Counted from the first letter of the stretch, positions 50,864-59,941 are shown. The stretch is DNA of 64,000 nt from Novacetimonas maltaceti (GCF_002906255.1 NZ_POTC01000009.1:34128-98127), one strand, 5' to 3'. The notes: generated by a model from the sequence alone, not told the origin. A program made the numbers and translations.

Positions 50864-52144
50864 ATGGCACAAAAGTTTCGGGTGGTGATCGTCGGCGGTG
50901 GTATCGCGGGCCTGGCGCTGGCAACGCGCCTGGGTGATTCCATCGGCAAGTCGGGACGCGCTGAAATCACGCTGGTCGACAAGAGCTTCGCCCATGTGTG
51001 GAAGCCGATGCTGCACTGCTTCGCCGCCGGCACGGCCGCGAACGAGAATGATCGCATCAGCTTCCTGTCACAGGCCAGCCGCCATCATTTCGAGTTCTGG
51101 CCCGGCGAGATCTCGGACCTGGACCGCACGGCCAAGTCCATCACGCTTGCCCCCGTGGTCGAGCCCACCGGCGAGGTCATCCTGGATGAACGCAAGCTGG
51201 AATATGATGCGCTGGTGCTGTCGATCGGCAGCCGCGCCAACGATTTCGGCACACCCGGCGTGGCCCAGCACTGCCTGTTCATCGACAACCTTGTCGATGC
51301 CAACGGCTTCAATGACCGTTTCCGCATGGAACTGCTCAAGGCGTTTGGCAATAACGAGGAACTCGACATCGCCATCGTCGGCGGCGGTGCCACCGGCACG
51401 CAGCTTGCCGCCGAACTGCACAAGGCGCTGGACCTCGCGGCACTCTATAGCTTTGGCAAGAAGCCGCCCAAGCTGAAGATCACGCTGCTTGAGGCCGGGC
51501 CGCGCATCCTGCCCGCCTTCCCTGAATCCGTATCCGAAGCCGCGCAGAAGCAGCTTGAGGCGATCGGGGTGACGGTCATGACATCGGCCATGGTCAGCGG
51601 CGCGGATGAAAAGGGCTACATGCTCAAGGACGGGACGCGCATTCCGGCCACCCTGCGTGTCTGGGCGGCGGGCGTGAAGGCGCCGGACGTGACGCGCAAG
51701 TTCGCCGGGCTGAAGCTGTCGCGTTCGGGGCAGCTTGAGGTGCGCCCGACGCTGCAGCTTCTGGAAGATGACAACATCTTTGCCATGGGCGACTGCGCCT
51801 TCATCGCAGAAAAGCCGGTGGCCCCCACCGCGCAGGTCGCACGCCAGCAGGCGCACCACCTGGCGCGCTACATGCCGCGCTGGATCAATGGCGGGCAGCT
51901 GCAGCCGTTTGCGTTCCATAACAAGGGCGCGGTCGTGGCGCTTGGCGACTATAACGGCTGGGGCACCTTCCCCGGCGGCAAGGTGTTCGGCGGCGGCTGG
52001 CTCAAGGGCATTACCGCGCGCATGGTCCACCTGATGCTGTATCGCCAGCACCAGTTCGAGCTTTACGGCACGTTCCGCGGCCTTGTCTCGTGCCTTGTGG
52101 ACTGGCTGGACGTGTTCGTGCGGCCGTCCGTCCGGCTGGACTGA
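50864..52144 (+). CDS. ndh: Type II NADH dehydrogenase (NDH-2)
   Basis: A 426-residue membrane-peripheral flavoprotein passing electrons from NADH to quinone without proton pumping. The FAD fold is RVVIVGGGIAGLALATRLGD at the N-terminus. The NADH fold is DIAIVGGGATGTQLAAELHK near residue 168. IFAMGDCAFIAE contains the late FAD motif, and an amphipathic C-terminus (FELYGTFRGLVSCLVDWLDV) can bind the membrane. Start ATG at 50864. NDH-2 enzymes support the fast periplasmic oxidations of acetic acid bacteria by balancing NADH. Confidence 0.93.
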   Translation: MAQKFRVVIVGGGIAGLALATRLGDSIGKSGRAEITLVDKSFAHVWKPMLHCFAAGTAANENDRISFLSQASRHHFEFWPGEISDLDRTAKSITLAPVVEPTGEVILDERKLEYDALVLSIGSRANDFGTPGVAQHCLFIDNLVDANGFNDRFRMELLKAFGNNEELDIAIVGGGATGTQLAAELHKALDLAALYSFGKKPPKLKITLLEAGPRILPAFPESVSEAAQKQLEAIGVTVMTSAMVSGADEKGYMLKDGTRIPATLRVWAAGVKAPDVTRKFAGLKLSRSGQLEVRPTLQLLEDDNIFAMGDCAFIAEKPVAPTAQVARQQAHHLARYMPRWINGGQLQPFAFHNKGAVVALGDYNGWGTFPGGKVFGGGWLKGITARMVHLMLYRQHQFELYGTFRGLVSCLVDWLDVFVRPSVRLD

Positions 52145-52165
52145 TCAGGACCGCAGATATTTCCG

Positions 52166-52235
52166 GGCGTCGCCTTTTTGGAAAAATGCGACGTCTTCTG
52201 AAGCTTTTTGAAAAAAGCTTCACCAAAGACTTTTG
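52166..52235 (-). repeat. Family B miniature repeat, copy 3 (reverse)
   Basis: Starts 22 bp after the ndh stop. It keeps the AAGCTTTTTGAAAAAAGCTT hairpin and the TTGGTGAAG-type end (as CTTCACCAA), with the GCGACG arm of the second stem altered. Confidence 0.8.
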
Positions 52236-52358
52236 ATCGCTTCCTTTTCAGCCCCATCCTGTCGCCGGGTCCACATCCACCGTGGGCCCGGCGATTTTTT
52301 TTCGTGGAACCGGCCCCGCAAAGCCCCGTTGCCCCCTGCACGCAAGGGAGACACAGAC

Positions 52359-52751
52359 ATGCGCTTTGCCCCCGTATCACATCCTCTGCTGGACCAGCCG
52401 CCCTGCCCCGCGCCGGTGCCGCCAATGCCGCCGGGCACGCCGGTGCCCCCCACGCACCCGCCTGAACCCGGCGAGGACCCACAGCCGATCGACGACCCGC
52501 AGCCCATCCCGCCCCCCATGCTTGCCTGCGCGACAGTGCAGTATTTCCGGAACTCTGGCGCGGTCATGCTGTTGAGGGATTCCGCACTCTGGAAAGGGAA
52601 CATTTCCATGGCGAACACAGGCTACGATCCCGAAAAACCTGTCCCCAAGCCGGACAGCGAAAAAGACCATGACCGTGACGAGGCGCTCGAAGACAGCTTC
52701 CCCGCCAGCGATCCCCCCTCCAAGGGAGAAACAACCGGCCCGGATGAATGA
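52359..52751 (+). CDS. Proline-rich ORF reading in frame into a 47-residue protein
   Basis: From an ATG at 52359 (with AAGGGAGA upstream) the frame is open for 130 residues. Residues 1-54 are extremely Pro-rich (PPMPPGTPVPPTHPPEP, GEDPQPIDDPQPIPPP). Residues ~55-83 look like non-coding linker, and the rest is the acidic protein starting at 52608. It may be one fusion gene or two adjacent small genes joined by loss of a stop. No family is recognised for the Pro-rich part. Confidence 0.4.
   Translation: MRFAPVSHPLLDQPPCPAPVPPMPPGTPVPPTHPPEPGEDPQPIDDPQPIPPPMLACATVQYFRNSGAVMLLRDSALWKGNISMANTGYDPEKPVPKPDSEKDHDRDEALEDSFPASDPPSKGETTGPDE
52608..52751 (+). CDS. Small acidic DEALEDSFPASDPPS-type protein
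   Basis: 47 residues with its own GGAAAGGGA Shine-Dalgarno. The segment DRDEALEDSFPASDPPSKGE is a phrase found in many small proteobacterial proteins of unknown function. It is hydrophilic, probably disordered, with no signal peptide. It is the in-frame end of the longer ORF from 52359, so only one of the two models need be correct; I consider the short form the better supported. Confidence 0.55.
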   Translation: MANTGYDPEKPVPKPDSEKDHDRDEALEDSFPASDPPSKGETTGPDE

Positions 52752-52782
52752 AATCCCCGGCCCACACAGAAAAAACAGGAAC

Positions 52783-52863
52783 AAAAGTTTCTGGTGAAGC
52801 TTTTTTCAAAAAGCTTCGAAAGAACGCCGCCTTTTAAAAAAGGCGGCCCCCACGGACTTTTAT
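52783..52863 (+). repeat. Family B miniature repeat, copy 4
   Basis: ACAAAAGTTTCTGGTGAAGC at the left and GGACTTTTAT at the right. The internal hairpins AAGCTTTTTTCAAAAAGCTT and CCGCCTTTTAAAAAAGGCGG are intact. It begins 32 bp after the preceding stop codon. Confidence 0.86.
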
Positions 52864-53086
52864 CGATTACATCAGCACCTTATCTGGAAACCGTCAGCCA
52901 TCCATGACGATACGACGGGGCGTGGCATCCACGGGCGTCCGTACCGAACGGTCAAAGCGGCGCATCCTGCGCCCTGTCCGCCATGAGGCATGGCCGCGCG
53001 TGGCGCATGCCGATACCTGCGCAACCTTTTTGCACGCAGCCTGTTGGAATTCATACCTGTCGGCATTTCGCAAGAAAGGAAACATC

Positions 53087-53479
53087 ATGAAAATCCACTT
53101 CAGTTCCATCTGCGTGCTCGCCACCCTGGCCGGGGTTCCGACGCTTGCGGTCGCGCAACCGGCCACCCCGCCCGCCCCCACGGCGGATTCCGCCGCATCG
53201 GCAGTGGGCAGGAACCCGCCTTCCGCCACCGACAGCACGGGCAACCGGGTCAATCCATCGGACAAGCTGTGGAACAACCCGCGCACCGTAACTGAACAGC
53301 CCGGGACACAACCGCCATCCAACGGAAGCAACGGGGAAACAGGGGCCACGCAATCATCCGGCCCGATCCATAACGGCCAGACGTGGCATGGGCATAAACA
53401 TTCGAAATACCATTCCGCCACCCCGTCCACGCCCGCCCCCTCCACACCTTCGAGCCCCGGCACGGCGGCGCAGCAGTAA
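53087..53479 (+). CDS. Secreted Ser/Thr/Pro-rich protein
   Basis: 130 residues. A signal peptide spans ~1-22 (MKIHFSSICVLATLAGVPTL, cleavage near AVAQP). The mature chain is low in hydrophobics and rich in Pro, Ser, Thr, Asn and Gly, with a His-containing segment GQTWHGHKHSKYHSAT before a Pro/Ser tail. This composition suggests a disordered periplasmic or surface protein; no family is recognised. ATG at 53087 follows AAGAAAGGA. Confidence 0.65.
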   Translation: MKIHFSSICVLATLAGVPTLAVAQPATPPAPTADSAASAVGRNPPSATDSTGNRVNPSDKLWNNPRTVTEQPGTQPPSNGSNGETGATQSSGPIHNGQTWHGHKHSKYHSATPSTPAPSTPSSPGTAAQQ

Positions 53480-53501
53480 AGCGGCCGGTGACACGGCCCG
53501 G

Positions 53502-53663
53502 TCAGAATTCGTCGAGGATGAAATCTTCATCCGCGATGGCACAGGCCATGTCGGTCGGCCGGGTATAGCCACGCCTGTTCTTCCATGCGCGGATCAGGGC
53601 CAGTCGCCATTCTTCGTGGGGATCGCGGGTGGGTTTCGGGGGGCAATCGGATTTCGTTTTCAT
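53502..53663 (-). CDS. Small hypothetical protein
   Basis: 53 residues starting at an ATG at 53663 with AGAGGTG upstream. It is charged, with Trp-containing helices (PHEEWRLALIRAWKNRRGYT) and an acidic end ADEDFILDEF. No signal peptide or recognised domain. It is convergent with the secreted-protein gene at 53087 (22 bp gap). The coding call rests on composition and the ribosome-binding site only. Confidence 0.45.
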   Translation of the reverse strand: MKTKSDCPPKPTRDPHEEWRLALIRAWKNRRGYTRPTDMACAIADEDFILDEF

Positions 53664-53845
53664 GATCCGGACACCTCTGGCTGCCGCCCGCATCAGCGCG
53701 GGCACGGGTTCCATAGCAGCCACCCTGCGGGGACGGTGTGACGATTGCATGAAGCTTTGACGCATGACGCCTTCGCATAACGGGCATAAGCACGGATCGT
53801 GCTGATCCGGCACAATGCAGGACAAAACAACAAGGAAACCGTCCT

Positions 53846-54277
53846 GTGGCCGACCACCCTGCTTCCGCCGCGCCCGCGGCCATCACGTACCGGCACCCGT
53901 CCGGGGTGGCGTGCATCGATATCGCGCGCCACATGTCCTTCTGCCTTGGCAACGCGGTCCGGTGCGTCTGGCGCGGATGGCGCGCCAGCACACATGACGG
54001 CACGTCAGACCTGCAGCACGCCGTGTTCTATATCCACGAATGGCTGGGGATGGAGATCCGCCCCCGCATGCCCCTGTCACGCCGCATTACGGACGCGGTG
54101 CAGCGCTTTGCCGCCGTGGATGATGACGCCTGCTTTTCCACCATCATACGCGACCTGTGCCGCGCGGATTTCACCCACGGCAACGAAAACGCCGCCCGCC
54201 ACGCGCTCAACCTCATCACGGCGGAGATGGAGCGGCGCAAAGAGACGCAGAAGATGCAGGACAGGGAAACGGCGTAG
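53846..54277 (+). CDS. DUF3310-like protein
   Basis: A 143-residue protein starting at GTG 53846 with AAGGAA 8 nt before it. Residues ~15-45, YRHPSGVACIDIARHMSFCL then GNAVRCVWRGWRAS, resemble DUF3310 (a nucleotide-kinase-associated domain common in phages), whose pattern is HPS-x-x-CI...F-x-LGNA-x-Y-x-WR. The rest is helical with a charged Lys/Arg/Glu end. The function is unknown. The phage-type domain in a repeat-rich stretch next to a tRNA suggests a mobile-element origin, but no phage structural gene or integrase is nearby. Confidence 0.6.
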   Translation: MADHPASAAPAAITYRHPSGVACIDIARHMSFCLGNAVRCVWRGWRASTHDGTSDLQHAVFYIHEWLGMEIRPRMPLSRRITDAVQRFAAVDDDACFSTIIRDLCRADFTHGNENAARHALNLITAEMERRKETQKMQDRETA

Positions 54278-54356
54278 ACGTTTCTGGCAAAGCTTTTTCC
54301 AAGATGCTTCGGAAGACGTCGCCTTTTTTTGGAAAAAGGCGACACCCGAACACCTC
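54278..54356 (+). repeat. Family B miniature repeat, copy 5 (degenerate)
   Basis: Begins immediately after the stop codon at 54277. It keeps the order of hairpins but with substitutions: AAGCTTTTTCCAAGATGCTT, then GTCGCCTTTTTTTGGAAAAAGGCGAC with some spacing change. Confidence 0.75.
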
Positions 54357-54492
54357 CAATCAATGATCCGGATGTCGTGCCCACGGATTTTCCACAGACG
54401 GATAGCACAGGCCCGGTCTGGGTCATGGGGGTTTTCCGCGCCAACTGGCACAGGAAACAACCCGACAGAAAACAAAACATGTAGGGAAATCA

Positions 54493-54567
<75 letters not shown>

Positions 54568-54667
54568 GACGCCGTGGGCGGTTGGTAGCTTTTCCCGCCC
54601 TGCGTTGCAACCCCTTTTCATGGGATTTTGTGCATCTTGTGCAAACACAGGGCGGAAAAAGGCATCA

Positions 54668-55081
54668 TCAGTCGTCGCGGTGGATCTTTTCCATGCGTTC
54701 GTGGCGTTCCTGCGCCTCGATCGACAGGGTGGCGATGGGACGCGCCTCCAGCCGCTTCAGGCCGATCGGCTCGCCCGTTTCCTCGCAATAGCCATAGGTC
54801 CCCGCCTCGATCCGCTGCAGCGCCTGGTTGATCTTGGCGATCAGCTTGCGCGCGCGGTCACGGGTGCGCAGTTCCAGCGCACGGTCGGTTTCCACGCTGG
54901 CGCGGTCGGTGATGTCGGCTTCGTGGATGCCGCCTTCGGACAGGCTGGCCAGCGTTTCATCCGCTTCCTTCAGAAGCTCCCCGCGCCAGCGTAACAGCTT
55001 GTTACGGAAATATTCCACCTGGAGGGGGTTCATGAATTCCTCGGATTCCGAGGGATGGTAATCGGGTGGCAATGTAAGCAT
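54668..55081 (-). CDS. dksA: DksA-type RNA polymerase-binding regulator
   Basis: A 137-residue DksA. The coiled-coil (EYFRNKLLRWRGELLKEADE to RARKLIAKINQALQRIEAG, residues ~24-95) carries the tip acidic motif HEADITDRAS that reaches into the polymerase secondary channel. The C-terminal globular part reads GYCEETGEPIGLKRLEARP then IATLSIEAQERHE. Only one Cys (about 99) remains of the four that bind zinc in E. coli DksA, as in many alphaproteobacterial proteins, so it is probably zinc-independent. ATG 55081. Confidence 0.95.
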   Translation of the reverse strand: MLTLPPDYHPSESEEFMNPLQVEYFRNKLLRWRGELLKEADETLASLSEGGIHEADITDRASVETDRALELRTRDRARKLIAKINQALQRIEAGTYGYCEETGEPIGLKRLEARPIATLSIEAQERHERMEKIHRDD

Positions 55082-55218
55082 ATCAAACTGGTCCCTGCAC
55101 CTCGGCTCCGGCATGGCTGCGGCCCCCGCGTCGGGACCGGCATGGCGGAACCGCGCGGCTTATATCAGGCGAGGTCTGGCCGCGCCAAGCATTTCCGCAC
55201 CTTTTCGGGTCTTTTCCC

Positions 55219-56838
55219 CTATGCCGGTTTCCCTGCGGCGGGGGTGGTGGATGTGGCCACGGGCGTGGTGGTGGACGCGGCGGTGGCGCGGGGGGCCGCC
55301 TTCTTTCCCTTGGGCACGGGTTCGGGATAGGTCATCTCCCACCCGCCGCCGAGGGCATTGTACAGCCGCACCAGATTGGCCGAGATCGTCGCCGTGCTGC
55401 TGGTCAGGTCGGATTGCGACGACAGCAGCTGGCGCTGCGCGTCCAGCACCGACAGGTAGGTCACAAGCCCCTGCCGGTACTGGTCCTGCGCCAGTTTCAG
55501 CGACGCCGCGTTCGCCGCGACCTGTGCGGCCAGGAAGTCATGATGCCGCTGCTCGTCCGTATAGGCGGTCAGCGCGTTGTCCACGTCATGCCACGCCTGC
55601 AGCACCGTCTGCTGGTAGGCGAGCGCCGCCTCCTTCTGCGCGGCCTTGCGCAGTTCCAGCTGCCCGCGCAGGCGCCCGCCCTGGAACAGCGGCAGCGTGA
55701 TCGACGGGCCGACGTTCCATGCCTTGGCGTTCCAGAACCCCATGTCGCGGAACGACAGGGATTCGAAGCCGAACCCGGCATTGATCGTCACGCGGGGATA
55801 GAATTCGGCCACGGCCTCCCCCACCTCGGCGGTGGCGGCGTGCAGGTTGGCTTCGGCGCGGCGGATGTCGGGCCGGCGCCGCGCCAGTTCCGAGGGCACG
55901 CCAATCGGCACGGCAGGGGGCACCGGCGGGATGGCCGACGCCACGAACAGTTTGTCCGACAGCGCGCGCGGTGGCTCGCCCAGCAGCATGCTCAGCGCGT
56001 TGACCTGCTGGGCCAGTTGCTGTTCAAGCTGGGGCATGCGCGCAAGCGTGCCTTCAAGCTGGGCGCGGGCGCGTTCCACGTCGAAATCGCTGCTCATGCC
56101 ATGGGTGTAGCGGTCCTGGTTCAGGTCGAGCATGCGCTGCGCCACGTCGCGGTTTTCCATGACGATGCGCAACTGTTCCTGGGTTGCGCGCAGGTCCATG
56201 TAATCGCGCGCGACCTCCGCCTCGCGCGAGATCAGCATGCCGCGCCGGGCTTCCTGCGTGACCTGCGCCGATGCGGCGGCGGCCTCGTACTGGCGGCGCA
56301 CGCGGCCCCACAGGTCGACCTCCCACGTGGCGTCGATGCTGTCGCGCCACTGGTTGAAAAGCGGGATCTTCGCCTGTCCCGGCGGAGGGGCGAAGCCGAG
56401 GGCCTCGGGGTGTTCCTGCTCGATGTCGGTGACGATGCGCTGCAGCATCTTGGTGCTGTACTGCTGGCGGGCGTACGACCCGCTTGCCGCCATGGCGGGA
56501 AAGCGTTCAGCGCCCGCGATGCGCAGTTCCGCGCGGCTTTCGGCCATGCGGTAGGCAAAGCGGCGGACGTCGAGGTTATCGGTCGCGACCCTGCGTTCGA
56601 GTTCCGACAGGATGGGGTCGTGGAAGCAGTCCCACCATGCCGGGTCCGGGGCATCGGGCGTCACCTGGCTGGCGACGGGGTTTTCCCCGGCCTTCGTTTC
56701 GGTGTGCATGTTGGTCGGGCCGCCATATTTCTTTGGCGTCCACGGGGTCGGCTTGTGGAAATTGGGGCCGACGGCGCAGCCCGCCGTCACCACCGACAAC
56801 CCGACCACGGCGGTGCGCCATGAAAATCCCCTAACCAC
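55219..56838 (-). CDS. Outer-membrane efflux lipoprotein (NodT/TolC family)
   Basis: About 539 residues. I start at GTG 56838, which follows AGGGGG and places a lipobox VVTAGC at residues 16-21. A far-upstream ATG at 56943 is rejected because it would put the operator inside the gene. CAVGPNFHKPTPWTP is the NodT family's mature start. Two OEP domains of long helices follow, with FVASAIPPVPPAVPIGVPSE, LARRRPDIRRAEANLHAATA and the closing VRLYNALGGGW. A Pro/Ala/Thr tail ends the chain. It forms the outer-membrane channel of a tripartite pump, but no MFP or RND/MFS partner gene is adjacent. Confidence 0.92.
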   Translation of the reverse strand: MVRGFSWRTAVVGLSVVTAGCAVGPNFHKPTPWTPKKYGGPTNMHTETKAGENPVASQVTPDAPDPAWWDCFHDPILSELERRVATDNLDVRRFAYRMAESRAELRIAGAERFPAMAASGSYARQQYSTKMLQRIVTDIEQEHPEALGFAPPPGQAKIPLFNQWRDSIDATWEVDLWGRVRRQYEAAAASAQVTQEARRGMLISREAEVARDYMDLRATQEQLRIVMENRDVAQRMLDLNQDRYTHGMSSDFDVERARAQLEGTLARMPQLEQQLAQQVNALSMLLGEPPRALSDKLFVASAIPPVPPAVPIGVPSELARRRPDIRRAEANLHAATAEVGEAVAEFYPRVTINAGFGFESLSFRDMGFWNAKAWNVGPSITLPLFQGGRLRGQLELRKAAQKEAALAYQQTVLQAWHDVDNALTAYTDEQRHHDFLAAQVAANAASLKLAQDQYRQGLVTYLSVLDAQRQLLSSQSDLTSSTATISANLVRLYNALGGGWEMTYPEPVPKGKKAAPRATAASTTTPVATSTTPAAGKPA

Positions 56839-56917
56839 CAACGCGGCCCCCTGTTGTCCCTGTCGCCAATACGATAAACCTGTTCGTACGCAACGGTTGC
56901 GCGATATCTTCTTCCAT

Positions 56918-56936
56918 TGACCGATCAGTTCGGTCA
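56918..56936. promoter_or_regulatory. Candidate TetR operator
   Basis: Perfect inverted repeat TGACCGA-TCAGT-TCGGTCA in the gap between the efflux gene and the divergent TetR gene, positioned to repress both. Inference from position and symmetry. Confidence 0.65.
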
Positions 56937-57007
56937 GGTCCATAACCTATCCGCTTTATGCATCGGGTCAATCGAAACTAACGGACAAAAAGGTCAGGAC
57001 ACGTCTG

Positions 57008-57718
57008 ATGGCACCAACGCCCCCCTTCCCCGGCAAGGACAAGGTGCAGGTCCCCCCCGTGGCGACGGGCACCTCCTCGGGCACTTCGCCGGCCAAGCGC
57101 GCGCAGATCCTTGAAGGGGCGGCACGCATCTTTGCCGAACACGGGTACGAAGGGGCCAGCATGTCGTGCATCGCGCGCAATGCGGGCGTGTCGAAGGGGA
57201 CACTCTACAATTATTTCGACAGCAAGGCGGTCCTGTTCTGCGCCTTCATCGAACAGTGCACCCGTGAAAAGCTGCCGCTGATGTTCCGCCGCATCGACGA
57301 AGGGGCGACGATGGCGGACTCGCTCGAACATGTCGCGCGCGAGCTGATCGAACTCATCACCTCGCCACTGTCGCTGATGCTCAACCGCGTGATCGTGTCG
57401 GAGGCGGCGACCTTCCCCGAACTGGCCAAGACCTTCTGGGCCAACGGCCCGCAGCAGGCGACCAGCATCCTTGCCGCGTGGCTGACCCGCGCACCGCAGA
57501 GCGAACTTCTCGACGTGCCCGACGCGATGTTCGCGGCCGAACAGTTCTATGCCCTGTGCCAGACGCACATCGCAGGCCGCGCGCGCATGCAGCTGCCGGT
57601 CGACACCAGCCCCGCCTATATCGATTTCGTCGCGCGTTCGGCCGTGCGCGTCTTCCTCAACACCTACCAGCGCAGCGGCGCGCGCCTGCCGCCGCTGACC
57701 TATTCCCCCGCCCCCTGA
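57008..57718 (+). CDS. TetR-family transcriptional regulator
   Basis: A 236-residue repressor. After a ~28-residue Pro/Ser/Thr-rich lead the TetR_N domain begins KRAQILEGAARIFAEHGYEG, and the helix-turn-helix is SMSCIARNAGVSKGTLYNYF (residues ~51-70). The remainder is the helical ligand-binding domain. It diverges from the NodT-type efflux gene and likely controls it and itself through the palindrome at 56918-56936. The ligand is unknown. Confidence 0.93.
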   Translation: MAPTPPFPGKDKVQVPPVATGTSSGTSPAKRAQILEGAARIFAEHGYEGASMSCIARNAGVSKGTLYNYFDSKAVLFCAFIEQCTREKLPLMFRRIDEGATMADSLEHVARELIELITSPLSLMLNRVIVSEAATFPELAKTFWANGPQQATSILAAWLTRAPQSELLDVPDAMFAAEQFYALCQTHIAGRARMQLPVDTSPAYIDFVARSAVRVFLNTYQRSGARLPPLTYSPAP

Positions 57719-57888
57719 CGCGCCACCTCCTGCGGTTGCGCCGGGCGGCACGGAAAAGTGGCCTTTCGATGACATAATGTTGCCTGGCGGCATGTTCACG
57801 CAAGCGTGTCCCCACCCGGCGGCCATGGGGGTTGCACGCCTTCGCCCCGGACGCGAATTCTGCCGCGGGCAGGAAGGGGGACAGCACC

Positions 57889-59106
57889 GTGGGACGCGTC
57901 TACATAGTCGGCACATGCGACACCAAGGCCATTGAGCTACGCTATGTCCATGACCTCATCACCGGGCAGGGCGTGCCGGCAGTCATCGTCGATGTCAGCA
58001 CCGCCCACCGCGCGCCCGGCCCCGACGATGCCGACACGATCCCCCCCACCAGTGTCGCCGCCGCCCATCCCGACGGGACGCAGGCGGTGTTCACCCGCAG
58101 GCGCGGTTCCTCCATCGCCGCGATGGCCACCGCGCTGCGCCATTTCCTGTGCGCGCGCAACGACATCTCCGGCGTGCTGGGAATCGGCGGGTCGGGCGGC
58201 ACCGCGCTGATCGCGCCCGCGTTGCAGGCCCTGCCGCTGGGCCTGCCGAAGATGATGGTCTCCACCGTCGCGTCGGGCAATGTCGCGCCCTATGTCGGCG
58301 GGTCGGACATCGCCATGGTCTATTCCGTGACGGACATGGAGGGGCTGAACCGCCTGTCGCGCCGCATCCTTGCCAACGCCGCCAACGCCATGGCGGGCAT
58401 GGCCAGCCACCTGCCCCCCACCCTGCATGACCCGCGCCCGGCGGTGGGGCTGACGATGTTCGGCGTCACCACGCCCTGTGTGGAACGCATCGTCAGCGAC
58501 CTTGACGACAGTTTCGACTGCATGGTGTTCCACGCCACCGGCACCGGCGGGCGCGCGATGGAACGCATGGCCGATTCCGGGCAGCTTGCGGGCATCATCG
58601 ATGTCACCACCACCGAAATCTGCGACTACCTTTCGGGCGGGATCTTCCCCTGCGACGACGACCGGCTGGGTGCGGCCATCCGCACCGGCGTGCCCTATGT
58701 CGGCAGTTGCGGGGCGCTGGACATGGTCAATTTCGGCGCGCCCGACACCGTGCCCGCCCATTACCGCAACCGCCGCCTGGTGGAACACAACCCGCAGATC
58801 ACGCTGATGCGCACCTCGGTCGAGGAATGCCGCGCGATCGGGGAATGGATTGGCGAACGGCTGAACCAGTGCCGGGGGGAAGTCCGCTTCTTCCTGCCCG
58901 AAGGGGGGTTCTCCCTGCTCGACCGCATGGGGGAGCCGTTCTATGACCCGCAGGCGGACCAGGCCCTGTTCGAGGCGCTGGAGCGCACGGTGGAACAGAC
59001 CCCGCGCCGCCGGCTGATTCCGCTGCCCTATGGGGTGAACGACGCGGCATTTGCCGATACACTGGCCGCCACGTTCCGCGGCCTCTTTAACGGAGAAAAC
59101 ACCTGA
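57889..59106 (+). CDS. UPF0261 (Tm-1-like ATP-binding) protein
   Basis: A 405-residue UPF0261/Tm-1-like ATP-binding protein. The start is GTG 57889 after AGGAAGGGGG, and the chain starts [20 protein letters not shown], the family hallmark. Then come a Gly-rich loop [20 protein letters not shown] and [56 protein letters not shown] and [20 protein letters not shown]. The enzymatic role is unknown. It overlaps the next gene by 1 nt (TGATG). Plants carry a homologue fused to a TIM-barrel half. Confidence 0.92.
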   Translation: MGRVYIVGTCDTKAIELRYVHDLITGQGVPAVIVDVSTAHRAPGPDDADTIPPTSVAAAHPDGTQAVFTRRRGSSIAAMATALRHFLCARNDISGVLGIGGSGGTALIAPALQALPLGLPKMMVSTVASGNVAPYVGGSDIAMVYSVTDMEGLNRLSRRILANAANAMAGMASHLPPTLHDPRPAVGLTMFGVTTPCVERIVSDLDDSFDCMVFHATGTGGRAMERMADSGQLAGIIDVTTTEICDYLSGGIFPCDDDRLGAAIRTGVPYVGSCGALDMVNFGAPDTVPAHYRNRRLVEHNPQITLMRTSVEECRAIGEWIGERLNQCRGEVRFFLPEGGFSLLDRMGEPFYDPQADQALFEALERTVEQTPRRRLIPLPYGVNDAAFADTLAATFRGLFNGENT

Positions 59107-59936
59107 TGCCTTCGATTCCACGCGCAGAAATACTGGCGAAATTCCGCACGATGATTGCCGACAAACATCCTATCATCGGTGGTGGCGCCGGCACCGGCCT
59201 GTCCGCCAAGTGCGAGGCGGCGGGCGGGATCGACCTGATCGTCATCTACAATTCGGGCCGCTACCGCATGGCGGGGCGCGGGTCGCTGGCGGGGGTTCTG
59301 GCCTATGGCAACGCCAACCAGATCGTCATGGACATGGCGCGCGAGGTCCTGCCCGTGGTGCCCGATACCCCGGTGCTGGCCGGTGTGTGCGGCACCGACC
59401 CGTTTGTCGATTTCGACGTGTTCCTTGACGATGTGAAGCGGGTCGGGTTTTCGGGCATCCAGAACTTCCCCACCGTGGGGCTGATCGACGGGAATTTCCG
59501 CCGCAACCTCGAAGAAACCGGCATGAGCTACGCGTTGGAGGTCGATGTCGTCGCCCGCGCGCGCAAGAAGGACCTGCTGACGACGCCCTACGTCTTTGAC
59601 GCGGAACAGGCGCGCGACATGACACGGGCCGGGGCCGACGTGCTGGTGGCGCATATGGGCCTGACCTCCGGCGGGGCGATCGGCGCGGGCACAACCATGA
59701 CGCTGGAAGATTCGATCACCCTGATCAACGAGATTTCGGAGGCCGCACGCACCATCCGCCCCGACATCATGCTGCTGTGCCATGGCGGCCCGATCGCCAT
59801 GCCCGACGACGCGCAGAAGGTGCTCGACAACTGCCCCGACTGCCACGGCTTCTATGGTGCGTCGAGCATGGAGCGCCTGCCGGTCGAGGTCGCCCTGACG
59901 GAACAGACGCGCCGGTTCAAGGCGATGAAGCGCTGA
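59106..59936 (+). CDS. Phosphoenolpyruvate-hydrolase-like TIM-barrel protein
   Basis: A 276-residue member of the PEP_hydrolase (TIM-barrel signal-transduction-like) family. It begins [20 protein letters not shown], then [40 protein letters not shown] and [20 protein letters not shown], with late [15 protein letters not shown] and [14 protein letters not shown]. These Gly-rich loops and acidic strands resemble the isocitrate lyase/PEP mutase superfamily architecture. The substrate is unproven. It is cotranscribed with the UPF0261 gene and followed by a family A repeat pair. Confidence 0.9.
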   Translation: MPSIPRAEILAKFRTMIADKHPIIGGGAGTGLSAKCEAAGGIDLIVIYNSGRYRMAGRGSLAGVLAYGNANQIVMDMAREVLPVVPDTPVLAGVCGTDPFVDFDVFLDDVKRVGFSGIQNFPTVGLIDGNFRRNLEETGMSYALEVDVVARARKKDLLTTPYVFDAEQARDMTRAGADVLVAHMGLTSGGAIGAGTTMTLEDSITLINEISEAARTIRPDIMLLCHGGPIAMPDDAQKVLDNCPDCHGFYGASSMERLPVEVALTEQTRRFKAMKR

Positions 59937-59941
59937 AGCCA

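Noticed and set aside
56839..56943. Upstream ATG start for the NodT-type lipoprotein
   Set aside because: It would add 35 residues in front of the lipobox and put the TetR palindrome within the coding sequence.
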